From assembly GCA_903889135.1 (NCBI GenBank), contig CAISWF010000109.1, forward strand, positions 1-35,161: 35,161 nucleotides of DNA, written 5' to 3'. This DNA comes from Candidatus Omnitrophota bacterium (GTDB lineage Bacteria > Omnitrophota > Gorgyraeia > Pluralincolimonadales > Pluralincolimonadaceae). The notes beneath the pieces are model-generated. The model saw only the letters and a list, made by a program, of their open reading frames with translations. It searched no databases and was not told the origin of the DNA. Made by a program: the position numbers and the translations under genes. Shown here one piece after another: positions 9,816-17,643 of the stretch (its first letter is position 1; every line of letters starts with the position of its first letter).

Positions 9816-11090
9816 TTAAACCTCCTCTATTTTCGCGTTCTCTATGAGGAACTCCATCGCCTTGTCCTGCGTTATTTCAGCCTTTATGTCTTCCATCAGG
9901 TTATTATCCTCGAGGTATTTCTTCGCGTCCTCTGTCGTTTTTTTCGCCCGCGCGGCGAGAAGATCGACGCGCTTGCCGATATCTTCTTCGGCCGCGACCA
10001 GCTTCTCCAGTTCGGCTACCTTATCGAGGATAAAATATGATTTTACGCGCCTGGCCGCCTCGTCCCGGAATTTCTGTTTCATCGCGGCCTCTTCCTTCTC
10101 GATATCTTCTTTCTTATACCCCATATACTGGAGCCTGTCCTGCGCGTCTTTTAAAAGGTGCTCGGCCTCGGCGTCGACCATCATCAAAGGGACCTCGAAA
10201 TTCGAGGATTTGATGAGCTGGCCCACGAGGTCTTCTTCCATCTTGAACCTCGCCTCCTGCTCCTTCGCCTTAGTGAGCTCTTCGCGGATATTCCCGCGCA
10301 GCTCGAGCAGGGACTTGAACCCGCCGACGTCCTTGGCAAATTCATCGTCGATCGCCGGCACTATCTTCTCCTTGACCTGGGCCACCGTTATTATGAAGAC
10401 CGCCTCTTTGCCGGCCTGTTCCTTGCGCGGATAATTTAGCGGCATTATCGTCTTGACCGTCCTCGTGTCCCCGGGGACCGTGCCCAAAAGCTGGCTCATG
10501 AATTCCGGTTTCGTAGATTTAGGGTTAAGCGGGAACCAGACGTTCTCGTTCCTCTCGCCCGGCTTGCCCTCTACCGATATCTCGACATCGCAAAGGCACC
10601 AGTCGTCCGCCTTCGCCGGGCGTCCCTCGACGTCCTTGAGCTGGGAGTGCCTCTCCTGGAGGTCCTCTATAACTTTATCGACATCCTCGGTCGCAACCTG
10701 GGCTTTCTGCTTCGCCGCCTTCAGGCCTTTGTAATTCTTCAATTTCACGTCGGGACGCACATGGACCTCGGCCTTGAACGAGAGCGGTTTTCCCTCCTCG
10801 AAAATGATCTCCGTCACCGACGGCATGCCGATCATGTCGATGGCGCCGTCTTTTACCGCTTTAATTACCGCCTCGCCGATGAGGCGCTTCTTTACCTCTT
10901 CGCCGGCCTTATCCTTATAATGGGTCTCGATGAGATAGCGGGGCGCCTTGCCGATCCTGTATCCCGGCACCTCGGCATATTTCTCCATCTCGACGTAGAT
11001 CTCGTCGTATTTCTTCTTTATGTCGTCCGCCGGAACCTCTATCTCGAAACCCCTGCGTGAGCCTCCAAGGTCTTTACTTTTTACTTTCAT
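9816..11090 (-). CDS. tig: Trigger factor
   Basis: The 424-residue chaperone binds the ribosome at the nascent-chain exit and has peptidyl-prolyl isomerase activity. The N-terminal ribosome-binding domain includes the signature loop [10 protein letters not shown] (about residues 44-53), a variant of the GFRxGxxP motif. The middle segment (about 150-240, with [17 protein letters not shown] and [13 protein letters not shown]) matches the FKBP-type domain. The helical C-terminal chaperone arms follow. The start is ATG 11088-11090, ten bases after the hpf stop, with only a weak ribosome site. It is part of the tig-clpP-lon protein quality-control set. Confidence 0.95.
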   Translation of the reverse strand: MKVKSKDLGGSRRGFEIEVPADDIKKKYDEIYVEMEKYAEVPGYRIGKAPRYLIETHYKDKAGEEVKKRLIGEAVIKAVKDGAIDMIGMPSVTEIIFEEGKPLSFKAEVHVRPDVKLKNYKGLKAAKQKAQVATEDVDKVIEDLQERHSQLKDVEGRPAKADDWCLCDVEISVEGKPGERNENVWFPLNPKSTKPEFMSQLLGTVPGDTRTVKTIMPLNYPRKEQAGKEAVFIITVAQVKEKIVPAIDDEFAKDVGGFKSLLELRGNIREELTKAKEQEARFKMEEDLVGQLIKSSNFEVPLMMVDAEAEHLLKDAQDRLQYMGYKKEDIEKEEAAMKQKFRDEAARRVKSYFILDKVAELEKLVAAEEDIGKRVDLLAARAKKTTEDAKKYLEDNNLMEDIKAEITQDKAMEFLIENAKIEEV

Positions 11091-11100
11091 GATGATCGCT

Positions 11101-11655
11101 TCAGGTCTTTATCAGACCGAAGTCTCCGTCCTTTCTCTTGTATATTACTTCTATCCTGTTGTCCTCGGCGCTCCTGAAGACAATGAATTCACCGTTCGAT
11201 ATCTTCAACTCCTCAACCGCCTCTTCGACCGACATCGGTTTCTCGGCGACGCGCTGCGTCTCGACTATCCTCGGGCCGGCTGTCTCTCTCACGGGCCTGA
11301 AAACCCCCCTGATAGCGGATAACGACCTGGCCGCGAGCTCCCTGATCCTGCCGGAAGAGCCTTTTACCCTGTGCTCCTTTATCTTGTCATGCAGTTTTCT
11401 CAACTGTTTTTCGAGGGAAGCGATCGCCGCGTCGATCGACGCGTACATATCCGAGGTCGTCTCGGTCGCGGTAAGCTTGAAGTGCTTGCCGATGACCGTT
11501 ATCTCTACGACATGGCGGAACTTCTCGACCGAGAGGACGACGTGCGCCTCGAGTATTTTGTGGTAGAATTTGTCCAGCTTCGTTATCTTATCGTTTACGT
11601 GGGCCTTCATGCCTTCTGTGACATCAAAATGCCTGCCTGTGATGACTACGTTCAT
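11101..11655 (-). CDS. hpf: Ribosome hibernation promoting factor, long form
   Basis: The 184-residue protein belongs to the HPF/RaiA (sigma-54 modulation protein) family and inactivates 70S ribosomes in stationary phase. The N-terminal domain starts MNVVITGRHFDVTEGMKAHVNDKI and holds the basic 30S-binding helices. A linker of about 35 residues leads to a C-terminal dimerisation domain (MSVEEAVEELKISNGEFIVFR to the end), as in long forms that make 100S dimers without RMF. The start is ATG 11653-11655 after a strong AAGGAGG. In many Gram-negatives rpoN lies between lptB and hpf; here that place holds only about 90 bases with three hairpins. Confidence 0.95.
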   Translation of the reverse strand: MNVVITGRHFDVTEGMKAHVNDKITKLDKFYHKILEAHVVLSVEKFRHVVEITVIGKHFKLTATETTSDMYASIDAAIASLEKQLRKLHDKIKEHRVKGSSGRIRELAARSLSAIRGVFRPVRETAGPRIVETQRVAEKPMSVEEAVEELKISNGEFIVFRSAEDNRIEVIYKRKDGDFGLIKT

Positions 11656-11680
11656 GTTGCCTCCTTATCATATCCGATTA

Positions 11681-11747
11681 TGGCCGGCTGCGGCCATCTC
11701 ACCCTCTTCGTCCTAAAATACTTTTAGGATGATCGACTTCGTCGATC
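11681..11747. repeat. Three short hairpins between lptB and hpf
   Basis: Three dyads fill the gap. 11731-11747 has arms GATCGAC/GTCGATC around TTC and overlaps the lptB stop. 11711-11729 has arms TCCTAAAA/TTTTAGGA around 3 bases. 11681-11696 has arms TGGCCG/CGGCCA around GCTG and ends about 15 bases before the hpf ribosome site. None has a following T run in the direction of transcription, so they are not convincing terminators. They may be REP-like elements, or processing or stability signals for the lptB-hpf junction. I found no convincing sigma-70 promoter here. Confidence 0.5.
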
Positions 11748-12468
11748 ACATCCTGAACTTTTCGCCTAAATAGATCTGCCTCGCCTTCGGGTCGGAGATA
11801 AGCTCTTCCGCGGTGCCGGATATAAGGACCTTTCCGTCGGACATTATATACGACCTGTCGGTTATCGAAAGGGTTTCGCGGACATTGTGGTCGGTCAAAA
11901 GTATCCCGAGCCCTTTCTCCCTCAAGGAACAGATTATCTCCTGACACTCCGCCACCGCTATCGGGTCTATGCCCGAGAACGGCTCGTCCAACAAAATAAA
12001 AGTGGGTTCGGTCACAAGCGCGCGCGTTATCTCCAGGCGCCTGCGTTCGCCGCCCGATAAAGTATAAGCATAATTCTTGGCCAGATGCGATATCCTTAAT
12101 TCGCCCAACAGCATTTCGAGCCTTTTGAGGCGTTCCTTCTTCGATATCTTGAGCGTCTCGAGAATGGCCATGATATTCTCCTCGACGGTAAGTTTCCTGA
12201 ATACCGACGGCTCCTGCGCGAGGTATCCTATGCCGCAGCGGGCGCGCCTGTGCATCGGCAGACCGGTTATGTCCTGGTTATCGAAGAATATCTCTCCTTT
12301 ATCCGGCTCGACCAGCCCGACTATCATATAAAAGGACGTCGTCTTGCCCGCGCCGTTAGGCCCGAGCAGGCCCACGATCTCGCCGCGCTTGACCGATATA
12401 TCGACGCCGTTCACTACGCGGCGGCGGTTATATGTCTTCTGCAAGCCCTTCGTTTCGAGGAGATGCAT
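11746..12468 (-). CDS. lptB: LPS export ABC transporter ATPase LptB
   Basis: The 240-residue cytosolic ATPase powers lipopolysaccharide extraction from the inner membrane with LptF/LptG. It has Walker [10 protein letters not shown] (36-44), the ABC signature LSGGERRR and Walker [14 protein letters not shown]. The end [18 protein letters not shown] is characteristic of LptB and sets it apart from amino-acid transport ATPases such as LivF. The start is ATG 12466-12468; a TTG one codon earlier is less likely. The ribosome site TAAGGA overlaps the stop codon of the preceding lptC-lptA gene, so the two are probably translated together. No lptF or lptG gene is in the window. Confidence 0.95.
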   Translation of the reverse strand: MHLLETKGLQKTYNRRRVVNGVDISVKRGEIVGLLGPNGAGKTTSFYMIVGLVEPDKGEIFFDNQDITGLPMHRRARCGIGYLAQEPSVFRKLTVEENIMAILETLKISKKERLKRLEMLLGELRISHLAKNYAYTLSGGERRRLEITRALVTEPTFILLDEPFSGIDPIAVAECQEIICSLREKGLGILLTDHNVRETLSITDRSYIMSDGKVLISGTAEELISDPKARQIYLGEKFRM

Positions 12469-12477
12469 CAAAGATCC

Positions 12478-13266
12478 TTATTTTTTCGCAGCCTTTGCCT
12501 GGTCGGGATATATCATTACCTTGGGAGACCCCGTGAGGATGACCTTCTGCTCCGGAGCGAGGTATGTCGCCTCGTCGCTGTACGTCCAACTGCCTTCACG
12601 CTTTATCTTCACGTTGCCCCTGGCTACTATCTTCGAGACCTGTTTTGTCTTGGTATCGTAATAAGCGGTCGCCGTGTCGCAGGATAACAGGCCGCGATCA
12701 TCGTTGACTTGGACGTTCTTGTTGAATACGGCATAGCTCTTTCCGTAATCTATCTCCATCGGCCCGTCGCAGGTTATGGTCGTCGGAGTTTTAGTGGCGA
12801 ACTCGCCCTCGATCTTGCCCTTTGCCTCGGACTTCATCTCGACCGGTTTATCGGTCATGACCTTCTGTTCGGCGTTCTTCCAATCCAGGGCGTCCGTCTT
12901 CATCTCCGTGCCGTTGGTGCCGGTCACGACGACATTGGACTCGAAATGCGCGTCGTTCGTAGCCCTGTTGAATGAACCCTTGTCAGCCGTAAGCGTCATG
13001 TCCGTCTGGTCGCCGTAGGCTTTCGCGACTACATCGGTCAGGTTGACCACCTCGGAAACGATATCCGCCGATTTTCCCTGGACCTCCCACTTCTTCTTGC
13101 CCGTCTTTTCAAAACCGGAGAGCGAAAAGGCCATCATCTTCTGGTCTCCCGAGAGGTTCGCTTCCTCTTCGGAGGGAGACGGCGCCGGCGCCTTCGCCTG
13201 TTTGCTTTCGCAACCCGTAAACAGGAATACGACCAGTATCGCGACCGCGACCTTATTTAGTCTCAT
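12478..13266 (-). CDS. LptC-LptA fusion, LPS transenvelope bridge protein
   Basis: The 262-residue protein has an N-terminal hydrophobic segment ending in a lipobox-like FTGC with Cys19, then a charged Pro/Ala linker. Residues from about 45 to 155 match LptC (FSLSGFEKTGKKKWEVQGKSA, LTADKGSFN, FESNVVVT, LDWKNAEQKV). Residues from about 163 to 252 match an LptA/OstA beta-jellyroll (CDGPMEIDYGKSYAVFNKNVQV, VARGNVKI, LTGSPKVMIYP). LptC and LptA are normally separate proteins; here one chain would anchor the periplasmic bridge at the inner membrane. Whether Cys19 is lipidated or the segment is an uncleaved anchor cannot be told. It lies between lpxL and lptB, which supports the role. The start ATG 13266 has only a weak ribosome site. 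Confidence 0.88.
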   Translation of the reverse strand: MRLNKVAVAILVVFLFTGCESKQAKAPAPSPSEEEANLSGDQKMMAFSLSGFEKTGKKKWEVQGKSADIVSEVVNLTDVVAKAYGDQTDMTLTADKGSFNRATNDAHFESNVVVTGTNGTEMKTDALDWKNAEQKVMTDKPVEMKSEAKGKIEGEFATKTPTTITCDGPMEIDYGKSYAVFNKNVQVNDDRGLLSCDTATAYYDTKTKQVSKIVARGNVKIKREGSWTYSDEATYLAPEQKVILTGSPKVMIYPDQAKAAKK

Positions 13267-13281
13267 TATAAGTCTTTCGTT

Positions 13282-14187
13282 TCACTTAGGACGAACCCCT
13301 TCAGGGTTCGTCTTCCACCTGTTATGCACCCAGACCCATTGCGACGGGTACTTCCGGATATATGCTTCCACGACCTTCGACCATTTTTGCGTATTTATTT
13401 TTATATCATTATCTTTGTTGCCGGTTATCTCCAACTCAAGCGGTTCCTCGACATATATGGTGTGGCTGTTCCCCTCGCGCACGATGAACATCGGTATTAT
13501 CGGCACCGCTGTTGCAAGGGCCAGGATGACCGGCGCGGTCGGCGTATAAGCCGGATGCCCAAAGAAATCCACAAAAACCCCGTCGATGGATGATATATCC
13601 TGGTCGGCGAGGATGGCGATCGACTGCCCTTCCTTCAGCAGCTTCAGGATGGTCTTGACCGATTCATCCCGCATCACGACGTTGACGCCCATCTTCCGGC
13701 GCAGGCTGTTTATCCAATCGTCAAATTTTTCGTAACGCAGCCTGCGTGCGAGGACGTTTACCGGATATTTCTTAAGGCCGAACCATCCGGCAAGGAGTTC
13801 CCAGTTGCCGAAATGCGCCGAAAGGACGATAAAACCCCTCTTCTGTGAAAGAGCCTTGTCTACTATATCGAGGCCTCTTATCCTGACGTGCCTGTCTATG
13901 TTGCGGGGGGTCAGTTTAGAAGCGCTTAAGATCTCAAAAAGGTTCTCCCCCAAATTGCGGAAGATCCCTTTGGCGATAGCCCTTATCTCCGCTTCGGTCT
14001 TCTCTCCCTTGAACGCGATCCTGAGGTTCTCTATCGCGCTTTTCCTGTGGGCGGGCACCAAAAAAAAGGCGCACTCTCCCATCCGCCTGCCTAAAAATTT
14101 GTTAATTTTTATCGGGAAGAGAAGCGAGACAAAACTGGCTGTTCTGAGAAGATAATAAAGATATCTTCTCCTGATTCTGTGCTTCAC
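13282..14187 (-). CDS. lpxL: Kdo2-lipid A acyltransferase (LpxL/HtrB family)
   Basis: The 301-residue inner-membrane enzyme adds a secondary acyl chain to lipid A. It has the catalytic HX4E motif His125-Glu130 in LSAHFGNWE, the DQDISSIDGVFVDFFG segment and the family end WVWVHNRWKTNPEG. An N-terminal hydrophobic segment (about 9-26) follows a basic start. The start must be GTG 14185-14187 or later, because an in-frame TAA lies three codons upstream. The next ATG, at codon 36, would remove the conserved N-terminus. No ribosome site precedes the GTG, and the predicted promoter puts the transcript start one to three bases before it. Which acyl chain it transfers cannot be read from sequence. Confidence 0.93.
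   Translation of the reverse strand: MKHRIRRRYLYYLLRTASFVSLLFPIKINKFLGRRMGECAFFLVPAHRKSAIENLRIAFKGEKTEAEIRAIAKGIFRNLGENLFEILSASKLTPRNIDRHVRIRGLDIVDKALSQKRGFIVLSAHFGNWELLAGWFGLKKYPVNVLARRLRYEKFDDWINSLRRKMGVNVVMRDESVKTILKLLKEGQSIAILADQDISSIDGVFVDFFGHPAYTPTAPVILALATAVPIIPMFIVREGNSHTIYVEEPLELEITGNKDNDIKINTQKWSKVVEAYIRKYPSQWVWVHNRWKTNPEGVRPK
13290..13312. repeat. Palindrome over the 3' end of lpxL
   Basis: Arms GACGAACCC and GGGTTCGTC form a perfect 9-base stem around a 5-base loop, inside the last codons of lpxL (NPEGVRPK). It is followed in the direction of transcription by CTAAGTGA, not by a T run, so it is not a typical terminator. It resembles the other gene-end palindromes in the window. 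Confidence 0.5.
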
Positions 14188-14195
14188 AACGAGTT

Positions 14196-14224
14196 ATGAT
14201 AGCAAAAGATAGGCCCCGAGTCAA
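14196..14224 (-). promoter_or_regulatory. Predicted sigma-70 promoter for lpxL-lptCA-lptB-hpf and following genes
   Basis: On the minus strand TTGACT (14219-14224) and TATCAT (14196-14201) are separated by exactly 17 bases. The expected transcript start near 14188-14190 is one to three bases before the GTG of lpxL, giving a nearly leaderless message. The -35 box lies in the loop of a terminator-like hairpin at the end of the pilus operon. Confidence 0.7.
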
Positions 14225-14240
14225 GTTTTAATGGCCTATC
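14208..14240 (-). terminator. Terminator-like hairpin at the end of the pilus operon
   Basis: On the minus strand GATAGGCC (14240-14233) and GGCCTATC (14215-14208) form a perfect 8-base stem around a 17-base loop, followed at once by TTTTGCT. The stem begins in the last codons of the pilP-like gene. The T run is short and the loop long, so termination may be partial. The element overlaps the lpxL promoter. Confidence 0.5.
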
Positions 14241-14644
14241 CTGAGGGTCCTTATCTCATCGCCGGTCTTGACGGTCACGGTGTCCTTCGTTATCTCCAAT
14301 ATCTTGTATCCCGATACTTCGTCGCCCACTTTCCCCACCTTGCCGTCTATTATGCAATAGCTTTTCTTGGGGTCGCAGAATATCCCGCTAAGGGATGCCT
14401 GGCCGGCCCCTTCTTCTGCCGGGCTGCTGCCTATCGCGAACGGGTCCCTTCCCCAGGATTTGAACGAGCTCGAAATGCGCTGTTTCTGCATGGCGGGCTT
14501 CCGGACCTGGACAGCGGCGGCCGGAGCTGACTTTTCCGCTTCCGGCTTTTTAGCGTGCGGCTTTAACGCGACCATCAGGACCGCCGCTATAAAGATCGCG
14601 ACGACGGCGCCGAGAATGATCAATTGCTGCTTATTTTTGTCCAT
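14228..14644 (-). CDS. PilP/GspC-like pilus assembly protein
   Basis: The 138-residue protein has one N-terminal membrane segment (about residues 8-26) and a variable Ala/Lys/Pro linker. A C-terminal domain starts at WGRDPF (about 65) and contains LSGIFCDPKKSYCIIDGKVGKVGDEVSGYKILEI, the pattern of the homology-region domain of PilP and GspC. Such proteins link the inner-membrane PilM-N-O platform to the outer-membrane secretin. Typical PilP is a lipoprotein; this one has no N-terminal lipobox and looks bitopic like GspC. It overlaps the pilO end by 14 bases and has GAGG six bases before ATG 14644. Two cysteines flank the first strand (FCDPKKSYC), a possible disulfide. No secretin gene is in the window. 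Confidence 0.8.
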   Translation of the reverse strand: MDKNKQQLIILGAVVAIFIAAVLMVALKPHAKKPEAEKSAPAAAVQVRKPAMQKQRISSSFKSWGRDPFAIGSSPAEEGAGQASLSGIFCDPKKSYCIIDGKVGKVGDEVSGYKILEITKDTVTVKTGDEIRTLRIGH

Positions 14645-15257
14645 TTTCGGCCTCTTCCAGTACGTACGTGTAAACCTTCATATCAACTATCAGCTTGGGG
14701 AATGTCCTTTCGTCTTTCGTGACCCGGAATTCGCTTACTGTCGCAAAGCTGCTTTCGAGATTATCTATCAACCCAAAATACTCGCCCAGGCTTTTATATG
14801 TCGCCCTCATGCTTATGCTTATCGGAAGCACCTTGCACTTTAACATCGAAACCGCGTCCTGCTGCAGCTGCGATAAAGGTTCTTCCGACAGGGGCGAGAT
14901 CGAAACGAAATCTATGTTAAGCTGTCTGCCCTTCTTCGTCAATTCCTCCAGTATTGCCGATGTCGGGCTCTTGGGAGGAAGACGCCTGCGCAGCTCCTCG
15001 ACCTTCGCCTCTACGGCCGACTTATCGACCTTAAAGTTGTCGAGTTTGCTGCGGCCCGCGAGTAACTGGGTTTCCAGTTCGCGCCATTTTTTCTTTTTTA
15101 CGGCCAGCTCCCCTCTTGTCGGTGCGAGGATGACTAAAAAGAGGACAAGGAATATGGCTATCCCGCCGATGACAAGCGCCGCCGTCCGCTTGTTCTTCGT
15201 GAAGCTATCCCGCCATCCATCAAGGCGCAGAACGCCGGTTTTTTTCAGAATGTGCAT
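14631..15257 (-). CDS. pilO: PilO/GspM-like pilus assembly protein
   Basis: The 208-residue protein has a short cytosolic start, one membrane segment (about residues 25-45), a periplasmic coiled coil (KKKWRELETQLLAGRSKLDNFK and on to about 95) and a ferredoxin-like C-terminal domain (ISISMRATYKSLGEYFGLIDNLESS, VSEFRVTKDE). This layout matches PilO, which pairs with PilN in the inner-membrane alignment complex. The start is ATG 15255-15257. It overlaps by 13 bases the end of the reading frame that continues beyond the amber codon of the upstream pilM-pilN gene, as expected if that longer frame was the original pilN end. Confidence 0.88.
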   Translation of the reverse strand: MHILKKTGVLRLDGWRDSFTKNKRTAALVIGGIAIFLVLFLVILAPTRGELAVKKKKWRELETQLLAGRSKLDNFKVDKSAVEAKVEELRRRLPPKSPTSAILEELTKKGRQLNIDFVSISPLSEEPLSQLQQDAVSMLKCKVLPISISMRATYKSLGEYFGLIDNLESSFATVSEFRVTKDERTFPKLIVDMKVYTYVLEEAENGQK

Positions 15258-16810
15258 TTTATTTCAAACTCCGCCTTCGAATTTTGGCCCTCTCCGATCT
15301 TCGCGTTTAACAATGTCACGCTTTTGAATATGCCTCCCTCGAGCGATGATATTATCCCGGATAAGGCCTCTTCCCGGTTTTTTACATCGCCGAAGATCTC
15401 TCCGATAATGACAAGGCCGTTCGAGTCCGCCTATAATGTCGAAAGGACCGCGTCCTTGGGCAGCTTGTTACTGAGTTCTTTCAGCGCTTCTTTCCACGGG
15501 GAGACACCGGAAAAAATCGCATCTATGAACGCCTTTCTCCCTGAAAGTTCATTGGCCAAGCGCTCGTAATGTGAGGTTATCTCCAGCTGGGGTTTCATCA
15601 CCTCCAGTTCCTTGGCGCCGTACATTATTTTTTTATCGTAATTAGAAAGCTGCATCTTCATCCCGATAAACGTAAGCACCAGGGAGACTGCAACCGCCGC
15701 TACCACTGATTCGACCGCCGCCTTCTCGAACGCGTGCACAGTTTTCCGTTTCAGTTCATGAGGCAAAAGACTGATCCCGCGGCCTTCGCTTAAAGCCGCG
15801 CCGAGGGCGCTAGCGAACACGTTGGGGTTTCCGACGGCACCCTTTGCCGAGGCCATCCCTTTAAAAGGATCTCCTGCCGAGACCGGCACGCCGAGATTCT
15901 CCTGCAAAAATTCCGGTAACCCTTTAAGCCCCGCGCCGCCTCCCACCAGGACCACCGAGTTGACCCTGTCACCGGACGATTCATCGCTGTAGTAATGCAG
16001 GGAACGCTCGATCTCCTGGTGCAGGTGTTCGGTCGCGAGCCTTATCAATGACACGAACTGGGTGCAGTTGATCTTGCCGTCAAAAGGCCCGGCGCATGTA
16101 TCTTTGGGAAGGCCGTATTCGATCTTAAGCCTCTCGGCGTCGCCGGCGCTCAATTCCACCCTCCCCTGTTCAGAGACGAGCGGCTGCGTCAGGGCTTTTG
16201 TCAGCGCAGCGCCGCCCGAACCTACCTTGCGGGTAAATACGAGGGCTCCGTCCTTTATGATATTTATGCCGGTATAATTGCACCCTATATCCACGACCGC
16301 AACGGTCTCTCCGGGATTAAGGCCCATACGGCTTGAAAGCTTTTCAATGGCGAGCGGAGGCTGGATGATGGCTATCGGGTCGATGCTCGCCTCGCGCAAA
16401 AGAGCGACCACGCTGTCGACTATCTTTATCGGCATCGCGGCTAACTTGACTTTATATTTTCTGACATCGCCCTCGTCGATCTCCTGGAGCTTATAATCCA
16501 TCAACAACTCGTCTACGGGGAAAGAGACCTTCTCCTTGACCTGCCATTTTATAGCCTCGGCCACTTCTCTTTCGGACATCTTGGGAATAATGAAATAACG
16601 CAGGCAGCCTGACGGGCAATCGGCCACGGCGATCACTTTAGCTGACTTGACGGCCATCCCGTTTACGGCTTTCTTTATCCCCTCTTCATTCGCGACAAGA
16701 TTCGCGGTCCTTAAAGTTATCTCTCCGGAGGGGCCGGCCTCTATCTCGACCGCCTTTATCGTAGATGAACCGATGTCTATGCCTATATATATTTCATTTT
16801 TTTTCATCAT
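15245..16810 (-). CDS. PilM-PilN fusion (GspL-like) with in-frame amber codon at 15431-15433
   Basis: The gene starts at ATG 16808-16810. Residues 1-340 form an actin-like PilM domain (GIDIGSSTIKAVEIE, VAVVDIGCNYTG, VVLVGGGAGLKGLPEFL). From about 346, ISLLPHELKRK starts a PilN domain with a membrane segment (about 366-386) and a coiled coil. PilM and PilN are usually separate; GspL of type II secretion has this joined layout. At codon 460 a TAG follows LPKDAVLSTL, in the middle of the periplasmic ferredoxin-like domain. The same frame continues without any stop for 61 codons (ADSNGLVIIGEIFGDVKNRE and on), matching the missing PilN end, to a TGA overlapping pilO. Without readthrough the product is 459 residues (15431-16810). 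It may be a nonsense mutation, a sequencing error or recoding. Confidence 0.85.
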
Positions 16811-16830
16811 CTGTAATTTTCTTTCCAAAT

Positions 16831-17643
16831 TTACTGAGAAGTTACAAAGCCGCCCCTGCCAAGACCGGGCGTTCCGCTGGAGCCGGTATAAGACTCAAAC
16901 TCATTGACCTGCGCCTTGTCATTGGACGCGGATGTAATGTTGAGCCTTAAATACCTCGTCGTGACCGCGGTAAACGTCTGCGTGCCCGGCAGCGCCCCTG
17001 ACGGACTCGAGACCGGCGTCCAGATGATGCCATCAGCCGAATATTGTACCACTATAGAATTTATTTTACTACCGCTTACAACGACCTTACCTATAGTCTT
17101 CGCGCTGCCGTAATCCAGCGCCAGCCATGAAGTGGCCTTGACGTTGGAGATCCATCCCGTAATTGCTGAGCCGTCGATCGCCTGGCTTGGTGTATTCTGG
17201 CCCTGATAGGGGGAGGACGTAGCTATGGTACCGCCCGATGCCAGTGAAAAATTAGTTCCGCTTCCGGCGCTAATCAGTACGTTTTTCTCGACAACCGTCC
17301 TCATGGCGATCGGGTTTGCGCTGTCAGGGATATATCCGAGGGAGGTGATCGTCACGTGCGTGTTGGTCGGAGGGTCGGAATAGGCCGTCGTATATGTATA
17401 CGTCCCGTTGCCGAATGAAATATTAGACTCTCCCCAGCCGGGCGCCCGGGTTCCGGTGGTAAGCGCCCATCTGGCCTTCGCGTGTCCGGCCTCTGCTATG
17501 TAGAAGGATTGCATGCTGAGTAAGCCGGCGTTGACGCTTTTCATCTCATAACTTAACATGGAAAGATACGCGAAGGAGACCAGGCTCAATCCTACAAGAA
17601 TAACCAAAACGAATATAAGCACTATGCCTTTTTTATTCGTCAT
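16831..17643 (-). CDS. PilX/GspK-like minor pilin with C-terminal discoidin (F5/8 type C) domain
   Basis: The 270-residue protein starts KKGIVLIFVLVILVGLSLVS, a prepilin-type leader with a long hydrophobic helix. It has no glutamate at position +5 after the expected cleavage (Phe is there), as in GspK. FYIAEAGHAKARWAL (47-61) is the conserved helix of the PilX/GspK N-terminal family. Residues from about 131 to 252 match an F5/8 type C domain: SLASGGTIATSSPYQGQNTPSQAIDG, WLALDYGSAKTIGKVVV, IVVQYSADGIIWTPVSS, RYLRLNITSA. Such domains often bind carbohydrate or lipid headgroups. I infer a pilus-tip protein that presents a binding domain. ATGA overlaps the upstream gspJ-like stop. It ends 20 bases before pilM. 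Confidence 0.82.
   Translation of the reverse strand: MTNKKGIVLIFVLVILVGLSLVSFAYLSMLSYEMKSVNAGLLSMQSFYIAEAGHAKARWALTTGTRAPGWGESNISFGNGTYTYTTAYSDPPTNTHVTITSLGYIPDSANPIAMRTVVEKNVLISAGSGTNFSLASGGTIATSSPYQGQNTPSQAIDGSAITGWISNVKATSWLALDYGSAKTIGKVVVSGSKINSIVVQYSADGIIWTPVSSPSGALPGTQTFTAVTTRYLRLNITSASNDKAQVNEFESYTGSSGTPGLGRGGFVTSQ

Noticed and set aside
11711-11747. Intrinsic terminator between lptB and hpf
   Set aside because: The stems are clear, but no T run follows in the direction of transcription.
11699-11947. Minus-strand 82-codon frame over the end of lptB
   Set aside because: It is a shadow of lptB in another frame, and its end is only the translation of the hairpins before hpf.
13290-13312. 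Terminator at the end of lpxL
   Set aside because: The stem lies within codons and is followed by CTAAGTGA; lptC-lptA begins only 16 bases later.
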